Shown here: positions 8,755-18,062 of the stretch, piece by piece
How positions within the stretch are numbered: the first letter of the stretch is position 1
Layout of the letters: each line of letters opens with the position of its first letter
Assembly (NCBI GenBank): GCA_000583135.1
Contig: JFBG01000019.1
Coordinates: forward strand, 62,001-126,000
Direction of reading: 5' to 3'
Length of the DNA: 64,000 bases
From: Thioalkalivibrio sp. HK1
GTDB lineage: Bacteria; Pseudomonadota; Gammaproteobacteria; HK1
Made by a program: the position numbers and the translations under genes
The notes under the pieces: generated by a model
What the model was told of the DNA's origin: nothing
Database searches by the model: none
The model's input: the letters and a program-made list of their open reading frames with translations, nothing else

Positions 8755-10259
8755 CCGACGGCCCTTCTTGGCGCATCGCCCGCATCATTGCCATCGTCCC
8801 CGACGGGTTGGCGCTTTCGATTCTTCGAAGGATTGGATGGGGGGTGTTCGTCGTCGATCGTTCGCATGAGTTCGTGGATCGAGGGAGCGACCTCGACCGG
8901 GATCCGATGGCTTTCGTGCAATGCCAAAAGGCGCTCGGGCAAGGTGCGATAGCCATCGAGGCCGCGACGCCGGATCTTGTCGAGCGGCGTCGGCGGAGCG
9001 AGCCGCCGTCCTTTGCGCATCACCGGCTCCAACAAAGCCTCACCCTCGATGGGATCGCTTTCGAGTCCGACGATATCCATAGTGATCTCTCCTCGATCGT
9101 CGAAGCGCCTCCAGACCTGCTTGCGTCCGGGCAGGGTCGTTTTATTCGGCGAGCGCTTGCGGCTCGGACGACCGGCATATTCCTGCAATTTATAGACGCA
9201 ATCGATGGAAGGGGCGTCTTGGGAGACATTCAGCCGGGTGCCGACCCCGAAGCCGTCGACCGGACAGTGCTTGTCAAGCAAGGAGTCGATCACGTATTCG
9301 TCGAGCGAGCCGCTGAGAAAGATCTTCACATCCTTGCATCCTCGATCGTCGAGGATGCGGCGGGCGGTGCGGGCCGCGGATTCGAGATCGCCGCTGTCGA
9401 TGCGGATGGCGGTGACCATCACCCCTCGCTCGCGCAACGCTCGCGCGGCGTCGGCGGCTTCGATGACCCCGGCCTCGATCTCGTAGGTATCGACGAGAAG
9501 GGTGATTCGATCCGGTCGCACCCGTGCGAAATCGAGAAAGGCATCGATCTCGCGCGGGTAGATCTGTATGAAGGAATGGGCCATGGTGCCGTAAAGGGGG
9601 ATGCCCGATCGCTTGCCCGCTTCGACCGTTGCGCTTCCATCGAAGCCTGCGATATAGGAGGCGCGGGCCGCGAGCACCCCGGCCTCGGCCCCGTGGGCCC
9701 GCCGGAAGCCGAAGTCGACCAGGGTTTTACCTTCGGCGCGGTTGACGATGCGCGCCGCTTTCGAAGCGATCAATGTTTGGATATGAAAGAGGTTGATCAG
9801 GCGGCTTTCGACCAACTGCGCTTCGGGCAGGGGGGCGGTGATGCGGATGACCGGCTCGTTTTCGAAAAAGGGCGTTCCCTCGGGCATTGCATGGACATCA
9901 CCGGTGAAGCGCAAATCGGAAAGACGATGCGCGAAATCATCGCCGAAATGCCCGCATTGTCGGATCCAGTCGATCTCGTCGGCGGAGAATGCGAATCCCT
10001 CGAGATAATCGAGGATCGGATCGAGCCCGGCGCAGATCAGATAGTTGCGGTTTTCCGGCAGGCGTCTTACGAAGAGCTCGAAGACCGCGCTGTCCTCGTG
10101 CCTGCGGGCGTAATACACCTCGCTCATGGTCAGCTGATAAAGATCGGTCAGCAGGGCTTGCCCGCTCGATGGCCAAGGCGAAGCCGATATCCTCTCCTCG
10201 GACGCAAAGGGCGGATCGCTCTTGGAGCGGATGGGCGAAGAAGGGTTCGGGTGGTTCAT
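8751..10259 (-). CDS. pncB: nicotinate phosphoribosyltransferase
   Basis: Converts nicotinate and PRPP (with ATP) to nicotinate mononucleotide in NAD salvage. It has 502 residues. ALLTDLYQLTMSEVYY near residue 35 is the family N-terminus, preceded by about 30 poorly conserved residues. FELFVRRLPENRNY, the middle DFGFRRAHGAE motif and FGVGTRLNVSQDAP are conserved PRTase segments. The 3' end overlaps the FAD oxidoreductase start. The ATG at 10259 faces the divergent histidine-phosphatase gene across a 243-bp spacer. The C-terminal approximately 50 residues are hydrophilic and extend past the usual end. Confidence 0.93.
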   Translation of the reverse strand: MNHPNPSSPIRSKSDPPFASEERISASPWPSSGQALLTDLYQLTMSEVYYARRHEDSAVFELFVRRLPENRNYLICAGLDPILDYLEGFAFSADEIDWIRQCGHFGDDFAHRLSDLRFTGDVHAMPEGTPFFENEPVIRITAPLPEAQLVESRLINLFHIQTLIASKAARIVNRAEGKTLVDFGFRRAHGAEAGVLAARASYIAGFDGSATVEAGKRSGIPLYGTMAHSFIQIYPREIDAFLDFARVRPDRITLLVDTYEIEAGVIEAADAARALRERGVMVTAIRIDSGDLESAARTARRILDDRGCKDVKIFLSGSLDEYVIDSLLDKHCPVDGFGVGTRLNVSQDAPSIDCVYKLQEYAGRPSRKRSPNKTTLPGRKQVWRRFDDRGEITMDIVGLESDPIEGEALLEPVMRKGRRLAPPTPLDKIRRRGLDGYRTLPERLLALHESHRIPVEVAPSIHELMRTIDDEHPPSNPSKNRKRQPVGDDGNDAGDAPRRAVG

Positions 10260-10326
10260 GATGCGGTGTTATTCTTCAAAGCCTTGTCGGAGGGGTCGCT
10301 CGTATCGAGATTCGGTCGGAGACGAT

Positions 10327-10354
10327 GATCGATAATTTTCGATCGGTAATTTTC
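10327..10354. repeat. two 14-bp tandem repeats in the pncB / phosphatase divergent spacer
   Basis: GATCGATAATTTTC followed directly by GATCGGTAATTTTC, one mismatch. The AT-rich core sits in the middle of a divergent intergenic region where promoters are expected. Confidence 0.8.
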
Positions 10355-10502
10355 GCATGCCGACGATCTTCGCGCGCTCAAGGATCCTTCGCCGCTCCCG
10401 GTCGAGACCTCGATATCGATTTTGGCGGGCCCGCTTCGAAGCGGCGAGAATACCCGGATGCGCTTTTCGTTTCTTTCGTGTTTTTTCGAGAATTCCATTC
10501 TT

Positions 10503-11234
10503 ATGACCATCTATCTCGTGCGCCACGGCGAAACGATTTTCAATGCCCGCCGCATCCTTCAATTCCCCGACACCCCCTTGAGCGAACGCGGAGTCGAGCA
10601 GGCCGAGCGGGTCGCAAGGCGTCTGGCCGATGCCGGGATCGTGCATATTCTAAGCAGCGATCACTTGCGGGCGCTGACCACGGCGCAGGCGATACGAAAG
10701 GCGATCATCGACTCTTTGGATGAGCGGATATCATCGAGCGCCGCCCGAGGATCGCAAGCCGATGCATCGGTCCGCTTGCGAAGGGTCCCGCTGGAGGTCG
10801 ATCGCATTCTTCGAGAACGCGATTTCGGAGCCTATCGGGGGGTCGCCTACGACGATCTCGAAGAGGATGTTTTCGCCCCCGACCATCTTCCTCCCGATGG
10901 CGAAAGCGCGGCCGCCTTCGAAGCCCGGATCGCCGTGGCGTGGGAGAGGGTGCTCGCCGAGGCGAGATCCGTCGAGGCCGATGGCAACGATGAGGGTGAT
11001 GAATCGGCTCCGGCGTTGGCGGTGGTCTCCCACGGGTTGGTCTGCGATGTTCTTTTGCGCAATCACCTGCATCTTCCGCCGGAGATCGACCCCGCCGAGG
11101 TCAAGTGGCTCAACACTTGCGTCACCGAGATCGAGCGCGACATCGAGGGTCGATGGCAGGTGACCCGCCTTGCGTGCACCGCTCATCTCGAGGGGATGGA
11201 CTCGTTGCCGCCTTCGAGCCTGGGGCATGTCTGA
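10503..11234 (+). CDS. histidine phosphatase (phosphoglycerate-mutase-like) family protein
   Basis: 243-residue cytoplasmic protein starting MTIYLVRHGET, the RHG motif carrying the phosphorylated histidine. ILSSDHLRALTTAQA supplies the conserved Arg, and VVSHGLVCDVLL the second catalytic His. The insertion at about residues 75-95 (SSSAARGSQADASV) is unconserved. The ATG at 10503 is used because the RHG motif must be near the N-terminus; the longer frame from 10422 has no homologous sequence. It could be an alpha-ribazole phosphatase, a sugar phosphatase or a cofactor-dependent mutase; the sequence does not decide. It precedes glnS by about 105 bp on the same strand. Confidence 0.85.
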   Translation: MTIYLVRHGETIFNARRILQFPDTPLSERGVEQAERVARRLADAGIVHILSSDHLRALTTAQAIRKAIIDSLDERISSSAARGSQADASVRLRRVPLEVDRILRERDFGAYRGVAYDDLEEDVFAPDHLPPDGESAAAFEARIAVAWERVLAEARSVEADGNDEGDESAPALAVVSHGLVCDVLLRNHLHLPPEIDPAEVKWLNTCVTEIERDIEGRWQVTRLACTAHLEGMDSLPPSSLGHV

Positions 11235-11340
11235 GATCGCGATCGCGGCCTTCGATCCGATCGAGACTCGCCCTCGGATCGCCGAAGTTTTGGGCGCCGC
11301 CCTCCCTTTTCGAATATCCCTTTGACCGGAGTCGATGATG

Positions 11341-13053
11341 ATGTCCGCGGTGGATTTCACTTCTTCGAAGGCGCCCGATTCGGCGCCGTCCAACTTCATT
11401 CGTCAGGAAATCGATGCCGATATCGCGGCGGGAAAATTGCCGCAAGGGGCGGTGATCACCCGCTTTCCGCCGGAGCCGAACGGTTATTTGCATATCGGTC
11501 ATGCAAAGTCCATCTGCCTCAATTTCGGCATCGCCCGCGATTATCCCAATGCCCGTTGCCACTTGCGTTTCGACGATACCAATCCGAGTCGGGAGCGGGC
11601 CCACTTCATGGAGCGGATCAAGGAGGACGTGCGTTGGCTGGGTTTCGATTGGGGGGATCGGCTGCGCCATGCCTCGGATTATTTCGACGATCTCTATGGA
11701 TATGCCAAGCGCCTGATCGAATCCGGCCACGCCTATGTTTGCAGCCTCTCGCAGGAGGAGATTCGCTCGTCGCGCGGGACCTTGACCGAGGCCGGGCGAG
11801 ATAGCCCGTGGCGCGATCGCCCCCCCGAGCAAAGCCTCGATCTCTTTCGCCGGATGTGCGCCGGGGAATTCGAGGAAGGAGCGCACGTTCTGCGGGCCAA
11901 GATCGATATGGCGTCGCCCAATATCAACCTGCGCGATCCCGTGATCTATCGCATCATGCACGCCCCCCATCCGCTGACCGGTCGGAAGTGGAGCGTCTAT
12001 CCGATGTATGACTTCGCGCAGGCGCTTTCGGATGCCATCGAGCGGGTCACGCACTCCCTTTGCACATTGGAGTTCGAGGATCATCGCCCGTTGTATGACT
12101 GGTTTTTGCGCACCCTCGAGATACCGTCGCCGCCGCGTCAGATCGAATTCAGCCGTTTGAATCTGACCCATAGCGTCATGAGCAAACGCCTCCTCACGCA
12201 CTTGGTGGAGCAAGGGCATGTATCGGGTTGGACGGATCCGCGGATGCCGACGATTGCGGGAATGCGGCGGCGAGGATTCCCCCCCGAGGCGCTGCGCGAT
12301 TTTTGCGCCCGGATCGGCATGACTAAAAAAGACAATATCGTCGAACTCGAGCTGCTCGAGAATTGCGTGCGCGAGGCTTGCGAGCCCATCGCCCCCCGGG
12401 CGATGGCGGTGCTGCGACCGTTGAGGCTCGTCATCGAGAACTTTCCGCCGGATCGAAGGGAGGATCTGGTGGCCCCGAATCATCCCAACGATCCATCTCT
12501 GGGCACGCGCGAGTTGCCCTTCACGCGCGAGGTTTTCATCGAGAGAGATGATTTCATGGAGGATCCGCCGGCCAAATTCCATCGTTTTGCGCCGGGAAAG
12601 GAGGTGCGGCTTCGCTATGCTTGGCTGGTGACCTGCACCGATGTGGTGCGGGATCCGAAGACGGGAGAGGTCGTCGAGATTCGCGGGATCCACGATCCGG
12701 ACTCTCGCGGCGGCAACTCCCCCGACGGACGCAAGGTGCGCGGAACCGTGCATTGGGTCTCGGCCCGCTTCGGAGTGCCCGCAAGGGTGCGGCTTTATGA
12801 CCGGCTCTTTCACGAAGCGGCGCCGAGCCCCGATCCGCAAGCGCTCGGTGGGCAGATCAACCCCGCCTCGTTGGAGGAGATCGATGATTGCATATTGGAA
12901 CCCTCGCTGGCCCGGGTTCCCCCGGGAGCTTTGTTCCAATTCGAACGCTCGGGTTATTTCGTGGCCGATAGCGAGGATCATGCCCCGGATTCACCGGTAT
13001 TCAACCGCACGGTGAGCCTGCGCGATACTTGGGGCCGAAAGCGCGGCCGATAG
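11341..13053 (+). CDS. glnS: glutaminyl-tRNA synthetase
   Basis: Class I synthetase charging tRNA-Gln. RFPPEPNGYLHIGHAKSI (HIGH) lies near residue 42 and HSVMSKRLL (KMSKS-like) near 280, with DDTNP and the C-terminal anticodon-binding beta-barrels (HRFAPGKEVRLRYAW, GTVHWVSA). Three ATG codons are in frame at 11335, 11338 and 11341. The GGAG at 11328-11331 is best spaced (9 nt) from the third, giving 570 residues. Presence of GlnRS is typical of gamma- and betaproteobacteria and means tRNA-Gln need not be charged by the amidotransferase route. Confidence 0.97.
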   Translation: MSAVDFTSSKAPDSAPSNFIRQEIDADIAAGKLPQGAVITRFPPEPNGYLHIGHAKSICLNFGIARDYPNARCHLRFDDTNPSRERAHFMERIKEDVRWLGFDWGDRLRHASDYFDDLYGYAKRLIESGHAYVCSLSQEEIRSSRGTLTEAGRDSPWRDRPPEQSLDLFRRMCAGEFEEGAHVLRAKIDMASPNINLRDPVIYRIMHAPHPLTGRKWSVYPMYDFAQALSDAIERVTHSLCTLEFEDHRPLYDWFLRTLEIPSPPRQIEFSRLNLTHSVMSKRLLTHLVEQGHVSGWTDPRMPTIAGMRRRGFPPEALRDFCARIGMTKKDNIVELELLENCVREACEPIAPRAMAVLRPLRLVIENFPPDRREDLVAPNHPNDPSLGTRELPFTREVFIERDDFMEDPPAKFHRFAPGKEVRLRYAWLVTCTDVVRDPKTGEVVEIRGIHDPDSRGGNSPDGRKVRGTVHWVSARFGVPARVRLYDRLFHEAAPSPDPQALGGQINPASLEEIDDCILEPSLARVPPGALFQFERSGYFVADSEDHAPDSPVFNRTVSLRDTWGRKRGR

Positions 13054-13260
13054 ACGAGTCGGGATATCGAAAAAAGAAGGGGGCGATCGATTCGCCGAGG
13101 GATTCGTCGAGCGATCCCTTTATCCGATATCGAAAATGACGTTCGCCTTGCCCCTCGCCTCGAAGATCGGATCACCGAGCTTTCGCGTTGTCGCATCGTC
13201 CGGCCTTGCCGATATCTCGGATAAACCGCGATGCTCGGCGCTGCGAACGATCCCTATCTC

Positions 13261-13291
13261 GCTTGTCAATCCAGCCCGCTTGTCAATCCAG
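13261..13291. repeat. two perfect 14-bp direct repeats spanning the phoU stop
   Basis: GCTTGTCAATCCAG occurs at 13261-13274 and 13278-13291, separated by CCC. The second copy contains the phoU stop codon (TGA at 13283-13285 on the minus strand), so one unit is coding and its duplicate non-coding. Confidence 0.85.
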
Positions 13292-13996
13292 ATCCTGGCT
13301 ATCGATCGATTCCGGGCTTACATGGCGTACATCCTTCCCCTTGGCGAGGAAGATGACATATTCGGCGATATTCTTGGAGTGATCGCCGATCCTCTCCAAG
13401 GACTTGATGATGAAGGTGGCGTTGATGGCGTGCCCGACGTTGCGAGAGTCTTCCATGATGTAGGTGGAAAGGCGACGCAATGCGGATTGGAATTCGCTGT
13501 CGAGTTCGGCATCGCAGCAAGCGACCTCGATGGCCTTGTCCACATCCAACCGGGCCAGGGCATCGAGGACATCGTGCAGCATTCTGGTGGCGAGATTGGA
13601 CATCCGATAGGCATCTTTGAGCAAACGCGGGCTCGGTGGCGCCGAGGAGGTGCTATGGATATCGATGGCCATCCGAGCGATTCGCTCCGCCTCGTCCCCG
13701 ATTCGCTCCAGATCGGTCACGGTTTTGCCCAACGACAGGATCATGCGCAGATCCTTCCCCATCGGTTGGCGAAGGGCGAGCAGGTTCATGATCTGCTCGT
13801 CGGCTTGGACATCGAGAAAATTCACCACGTGATCGCGGGCGACGATGCTGCGAGCGCCTTCGATATCCGCATCTCGCAATGATATCATCGCCTTGGCGAT
13901 CTGATCCTCGACCATCCCTCCCATCCTCATCACCGTGCCGTTGAGGGCTGCGAGCTCCTGATCGAAGCGCTTGAAGGTATGTTTTTCTTGGTTCAT
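13283..13996 (-). CDS. phoU: phosphate-signalling protein PhoU
   Basis: 237-residue all-helical protein with two PhoU domains, residues about 15-105 and 120-215. Conserved metal-site signatures E..RIGDEAERIA and ERIGDHSKNIAE are present in the first and second domains. In characterised systems PhoU binds the Pst transporter and the PhoR kinase to repress the Pho regulon when phosphate is ample. It is last in pstSCAB-phoU, 79 bp after pstB. No phoB or phoR is in the window. Confidence 0.96.
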   Translation of the reverse strand: MNQEKHTFKRFDQELAALNGTVMRMGGMVEDQIAKAMISLRDADIEGARSIVARDHVVNFLDVQADEQIMNLLALRQPMGKDLRMILSLGKTVTDLERIGDEAERIARMAIDIHSTSSAPPSPRLLKDAYRMSNLATRMLHDVLDALARLDVDKAIEVACCDAELDSEFQSALRRLSTYIMEDSRNVGHAINATFIIKSLERIGDHSKNIAEYVIFLAKGKDVRHVSPESIDSQDLD

Positions 13997-14075
13997 TGCA
14001 TGACCATGGTGATAAGGTGAGTCCGAGGGGTGGTCTTTCGGCTTGCCGACGAAGCATCCTTGCCGATCAGCCCGA

Positions 14076-14963
14076 TCAGCCGAAGCGTCCCGTGATGTAA
14101 TCCTCGGTGAGCTTGTGGCGGGGGTTGGTGAAGATCTGATTCGTTTCCCCGACCTCGATGAGCTTGCCGAGGTGAAAATAGGCGGTGCGTTGAGAGACCC
14201 TTGCCGCTTGCTGCATGGAGTGGGTGACGATGACGATGGTGTAGTTCTCCCGCAGCTCGTCGATCAACTCCTCGATACGGGTGGTGGCGATGGGATCGAG
14301 GGCCGAGCAGGGCTCGTCCATCAAGATCACCTCGGGGCTGATCGATATCGCCCGGGCGATGCAAAGGCGCTGTTGTTGTCCGCCGGAAAGCCCGGTCCCG
14401 GGCTGATTCAGGCGATCCCGCACCTCGTTCCACAGCCCCGCCTTTTCCAGACTGCGTTGCACGATCTCGTCGGTTTCGTGGCGATTGCCGACCAAGCCGT
14501 GAATCTTAGGTCCGTAGGCGACGTTATCGTAGATCGACTTGGGAAAGGGATTGGGCTTTTGAAAGACCATCCCCACCCGGGCTCGCAGCTGGACGACATC
14601 GAGGCTCGGATCGTGGATATCTCGCCCGTCGAGCTCGATACTGCCCTCGACCCGACAGATATCCACGGTATCGTTCATTCGATTGAGGCAGCGCAAGAAA
14701 GTGGATTTGCCGCAGCCCGAGGGCCCGATCATCGCCAGCACTTGGTCGGCTCCGATATCGAGGCTGACCCTCGATATCCCCATCTTATCCCCGTAGTAAA
14801 CGCTCACATCCCGAGTGGTCATGCGCGGGTTGTCGACGGTGGCTTCCCCGATGGTCTCGCAATCCTCCGGTAGGGGCCTTGGAAGATGGATGGAGGGTGG
14901 CTCGACAGTCATCGGCGGTTCCTCTTCCATTGCGATTTTTTCGAAAGACAGGGCTGTCGTCAT
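14076..14963 (-). CDS. pstB: phosphate ABC transporter ATP-binding protein PstB
   Basis: ATPase of the high-affinity phosphate importer, 295 residues. It has Walker A (GPSGCGKST), the Q-loop region [15 protein letters not shown], the ABC signature LSGGQQQRL, Walker B VILMDEP and the H-loop IVTHSM, all intact. The ATG at 14963 is preceded by GGAG six bases upstream; an upstream TTG in frame at 14975 lacks a ribosome-binding site. The first 45 residues are a proline-rich extension relative to E. coli PstB. It lies 125 bp after pstA. Confidence 0.97.
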   Translation of the reverse strand: MTTALSFEKIAMEEEPPMTVEPPSIHLPRPLPEDCETIGEATVDNPRMTTRDVSVYYGDKMGISRVSLDIGADQVLAMIGPSGCGKSTFLRCLNRMNDTVDICRVEGSIELDGRDIHDPSLDVVQLRARVGMVFQKPNPFPKSIYDNVAYGPKIHGLVGNRHETDEIVQRSLEKAGLWNEVRDRLNQPGTGLSGGQQQRLCIARAISISPEVILMDEPCSALDPIATTRIEELIDELRENYTIVIVTHSMQQAARVSQRTAYFHLGKLIEVGETNQIFTNPRHKLTEDYITGRFG

Positions 14964-15088
14964 CGTGATCTCCAAAGCATCGATGGGTTGCTAAGATCCG
15001 GTGGATGGCGCCGGCGGCGGGGTCGATGGTCGTCGCTCGCATCGCAAAGCCGAAGGCGACTCGTTCCTATCCGGATTCGGCGGTTTTT

Positions 15089-16417
15089 CTACCAGCGCTT
15101 TTCGAAGCGTTGCCGCAGCACGATGGCCAGAGCGTTCATCGCGATCAAGAAGGCGAGAAGGACCATGATCGCCGCCGAGGTGCGCTCCAAGAAGGCGCGC
15201 TCGGGGCTGTCGGCCCATAGAAAAATCTGTACCGGCAAGGCGGTGGAGGGATCGAAAAACCCGCCCGGAACATCGACGATGAATGCGACCATTCCGATCA
15301 TCAGCAGCGGAGCGGATTCACCCAAGGCTTGGGCCATCCCGATGACCGCCCCCGTCAGCATCCCGGGCAACGCCAACGGCAATACATGGTGGGTGACGGT
15401 TTGCATCTTCGAAGCCCCCATCCCCAAGGCGGCCTCCCGGATCGAGGGCGGGACCGATTTCAAAGCCGCGCGACCGGCGATGATGATCGTGGGCAGGGTC
15501 ATCAAAGTCAGTACCAAACCGCCGACCAAGGGGGCCGAGCGCGGGAGGGAGAAGAAGTTGATGAATACCGCCAAGCCGAGCAGCCCGAAGATGATCGATG
15601 GAACGGCGGCGAGGTTGTTGATGTTGACCTCGATCAGATCGGTCAGTTTGTTGGTGGGGGCGAATTCCTCCAAATAAACCGCGGTGGCGACACCGATGGG
15701 AAAGGAAAGCAGCAAGGTAACCAGCAAGGTCAGGAGGGAGCCGGTCGCCGCGCTCCGGATCCCCGCCAACTCCGGCTCGCGCGAATCCCCGGCGATGAAG
15801 AAGGTGGTGTTGAAGAAGGTATCGATCCTTTCGGCTTCCTCCAAGTATTCGATCCATGCGATTTGTCGATCCCCGAGCCGTCGTTCCGTTTCCGGAGCGT
15901 TGCGATCGATATAGCCTTTGATCAGCATGTCGACATCGTCATCGGCCGTCAGCCAAACCCGCCGGGTTTGACCGATCAGGCTCGGATCTTCCAGTAGTTG
16001 CGCGCGCAATTCGAATTCCGCCCCCGAGCTGACGATGCGAAGGAGATCGCGTCGCTCGCGCCTTTCGCGAACATCGGGGAAGAGCGCTTGCATGGATTTG
16101 CGGATCAAGGCGCGGTAGTCGGCCACCGCAAGGTCTTGGGCGTTCGCTTCCTCGCCGATCCCCAAAATCTCGGCATCGTAGGTGATATCGAGGGCGATTC
16201 GGGTTTGCACGAAGGCGGTGTAGCCGCGGCTGGTGATGCTGATGAAAAGCGACAGCAGGGCGATCAGCGCGATCGCGATCGCTGCGATGCCAAAGGCGCG
16301 AAAGCGCCGATCCGCGGCATGGCGCCTCGCTAAGCGGAGTTTCATCGCTTGGCTGGTATGGACATCGACCCGCCTCGGTCCGTCGGGGGAGGGCTTGGGG
16401 TTCGAAGAAGCGTTCAT
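15089..16417 (-). CDS. pstA: phosphate ABC transporter permease PstA
   Basis: Inner-membrane permease, 442 residues, longer than E. coli PstA (296). The first membrane span is at about residues 44-66. It is followed by a long periplasmic-type domain (about 70-235) of the kind found in the extended PstA proteins of many alpha- and marine gammaproteobacteria. The remaining membrane spans include the permease EAA-like loop (REAALGMGASKMQTVTHHVLPLALPGMLTGA). It pairs with PstC, 84 bp downstream of it. Confidence 0.94.
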   Translation of the reverse strand: MNASSNPKPSPDGPRRVDVHTSQAMKLRLARRHAADRRFRAFGIAAIAIALIALLSLFISITSRGYTAFVQTRIALDITYDAEILGIGEEANAQDLAVADYRALIRKSMQALFPDVRERRERRDLLRIVSSGAEFELRAQLLEDPSLIGQTRRVWLTADDDVDMLIKGYIDRNAPETERRLGDRQIAWIEYLEEAERIDTFFNTTFFIAGDSREPELAGIRSAATGSLLTLLVTLLLSFPIGVATAVYLEEFAPTNKLTDLIEVNINNLAAVPSIIFGLLGLAVFINFFSLPRSAPLVGGLVLTLMTLPTIIIAGRAALKSVPPSIREAALGMGASKMQTVTHHVLPLALPGMLTGAVIGMAQALGESAPLLMIGMVAFIVDVPGGFFDPSTALPVQIFLWADSPERAFLERTSAAIMVLLAFLIAMNALAIVLRQRFEKRW

Positions 16418-16501
16418 TGCATCGGTTTTTCGCGTAGTCGGTGATTTTTTTGCCGGGCTTTCGAGCCGATATCGGCGCGTATCGAGGTCGAAGACGAGAA
16501 A

Positions 16502-17899
16502 CTACTCGTATTGCTCGCGGTATTTGCGCACGATATAAAGCGCAATCACGTTCAGGCACAAGGTGATCGTGAACAAGGCGAGCCCCAAGGCGAAGGCGGC
16601 GAGGGTTTTGGGGCTATCGAATTCCTGATCGCCTACCAGCAAGGTGACGATCTGCACCGTTACCGTGGTCACCGCTTGCAGGGGGTTGGCGGTGATGTTG
16701 GCGGCCAGCCCTGCGGCCATGACCACGATCATCGTCTCGCCGATGGCGCGCGAGATGGCGAGGAGAAATCCGCCGACGATCCCCGGCAGGGCCGCCGGCA
16801 AAATGACCTGCCGGATCGTCTCCGAGCGGGTTGCGCCCATCGCGTAGGAACCATCCCGCAATGATTGCGGTACGGCGTTGATGACATCGTCGGAGAGGGA
16901 GGAGACGAAGGGGATGATCATCAACCCCATCACCAATCCGGCGGCCAAGGCGCTCTCGCTGGCCACATCCAATCCGATGATCGTCCCCGTATCGCGCAGA
17001 AGCGGAGCGATCACCAGGGCTGCGAAAAAACCGTAGACGACGGTCGGGATCCCGGCGAGGATTTCCAGCACCGGCTTGGCCACCGATCGGAAAAGGGGAT
17101 TTGCGTATTCGGCGAGATAGATGGCGGAGAAGAGTCCGATCGGGGCCGCCACCATCATCGCGATGAAAGAGATCAGCAAGGTACCGGCAAATAGAGGAAT
17201 GGCCCCGAAACTTCCCGAAGATCCGACCTGATCGTCTCGGATGGCGGTTTGCGGACTCCACTCGAGCCCGAAGAGGAAATCCGTCGCCGGGATATGCCCG
17301 AAAAAGCGAATGGTCTCGAAGAGCACCGACAAGACGATGCCGATGGTGGTGAAGATGGCGATGGTCGAGCAAGCGATCAGGGCGATCTTGACGATGCGCT
17401 CGATATGGTTGCGCGCGCGTAGTTGCGGTCGCACCCGGCTCCAAGCCAGCCAGATTCCGCCCAATGCCAATACCAATACCGTCATGCCCAAGGCGGTGTT
17501 TCCGATGCCCCTGAGATCCCGGTAGTGATCGGCGGCTCGGCGCATGACGAGGTCGACTTCGCCGGCAACGATATTGCCTTGGGCGAGGTTTTTGATGTTA
17601 TTGAAAACGAGATCCAAACGTTCTTCGGGAAGTGCTCGGATCTCTTCCGGCAAGGACTTGATCACCAAACCATCGACGATGCTTCCTTCGAAAGCGATCC
17701 AAAGCACCATGACGATCAGGGCCGGGAGCGCGCACCATAGCGCGCCAAGGCTCCCGTAATGAACCGGCAGGGAATGTAAATCGTTCTTGGTCGTGCCGTT
17801 TTTTCCGCGCTGGGAAAGATCGAGCGCGCGCTTGCGTCCCAAATGGAAGGCGCAGGCGGTGAGCGCAAGCAAAATGAGAATCATAAGACCGACGCTCAT
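16502..17899 (-). CDS. pstC: phosphate ABC transporter permease PstC
   Basis: 465 residues. The N-terminal membrane span (SVGLMILILLALTACAFHLG), a second near 55-75, and a periplasmic insertion precede the core permease domain of about six spans in the C-terminal half, with the EAA-type loop near LRDGSYAMGATRSETIRQV. The start is supported by GGGGAG about 9 nt upstream of the ATG at 17899. As with PstA, it is the extended version of the family. It is 163 bp downstream of pstS. Confidence 0.94.
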   Translation of the reverse strand: MSVGLMILILLALTACAFHLGRKRALDLSQRGKNGTTKNDLHSLPVHYGSLGALWCALPALIVMVLWIAFEGSIVDGLVIKSLPEEIRALPEERLDLVFNNIKNLAQGNIVAGEVDLVMRRAADHYRDLRGIGNTALGMTVLVLALGGIWLAWSRVRPQLRARNHIERIVKIALIACSTIAIFTTIGIVLSVLFETIRFFGHIPATDFLFGLEWSPQTAIRDDQVGSSGSFGAIPLFAGTLLISFIAMMVAAPIGLFSAIYLAEYANPLFRSVAKPVLEILAGIPTVVYGFFAALVIAPLLRDTGTIIGLDVASESALAAGLVMGLMIIPFVSSLSDDVINAVPQSLRDGSYAMGATRSETIRQVILPAALPGIVGGFLLAISRAIGETMIVVMAAGLAANITANPLQAVTTVTVQIVTLLVGDQEFDSPKTLAAFALGLALFTITLCLNVIALYIVRKYREQYE

Positions 17900-18062
17900 G
17901 ATTCATCTCCCCTTAGGTATCGGCGGTGCGGCAACGAGCCTTGCATTCCAATGTCCGTTCGCCGGTATGCAGGCTCTAATCCGGCGTGATCGTTCTTGCA
18001 ACGAGGATCGTCGAGCGAGTCGATCCCATCGATATCGATCCGATCGATCGAGTGGCCGGTGG

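Noticed and set aside
8808..10328. 506-codon open frame antisense to pncB
   Set aside because: Long stop-free antisense frames arise here from codon bias (few TTA, CTA, TCA codons on the sense strand). The sense protein is a clear pncB and the antisense translation has no recognisable features.
11122..12981. 619-codon open frame antisense to glnS
   Set aside because: Shadow of a certain gene; same codon-bias explanation, no family features.
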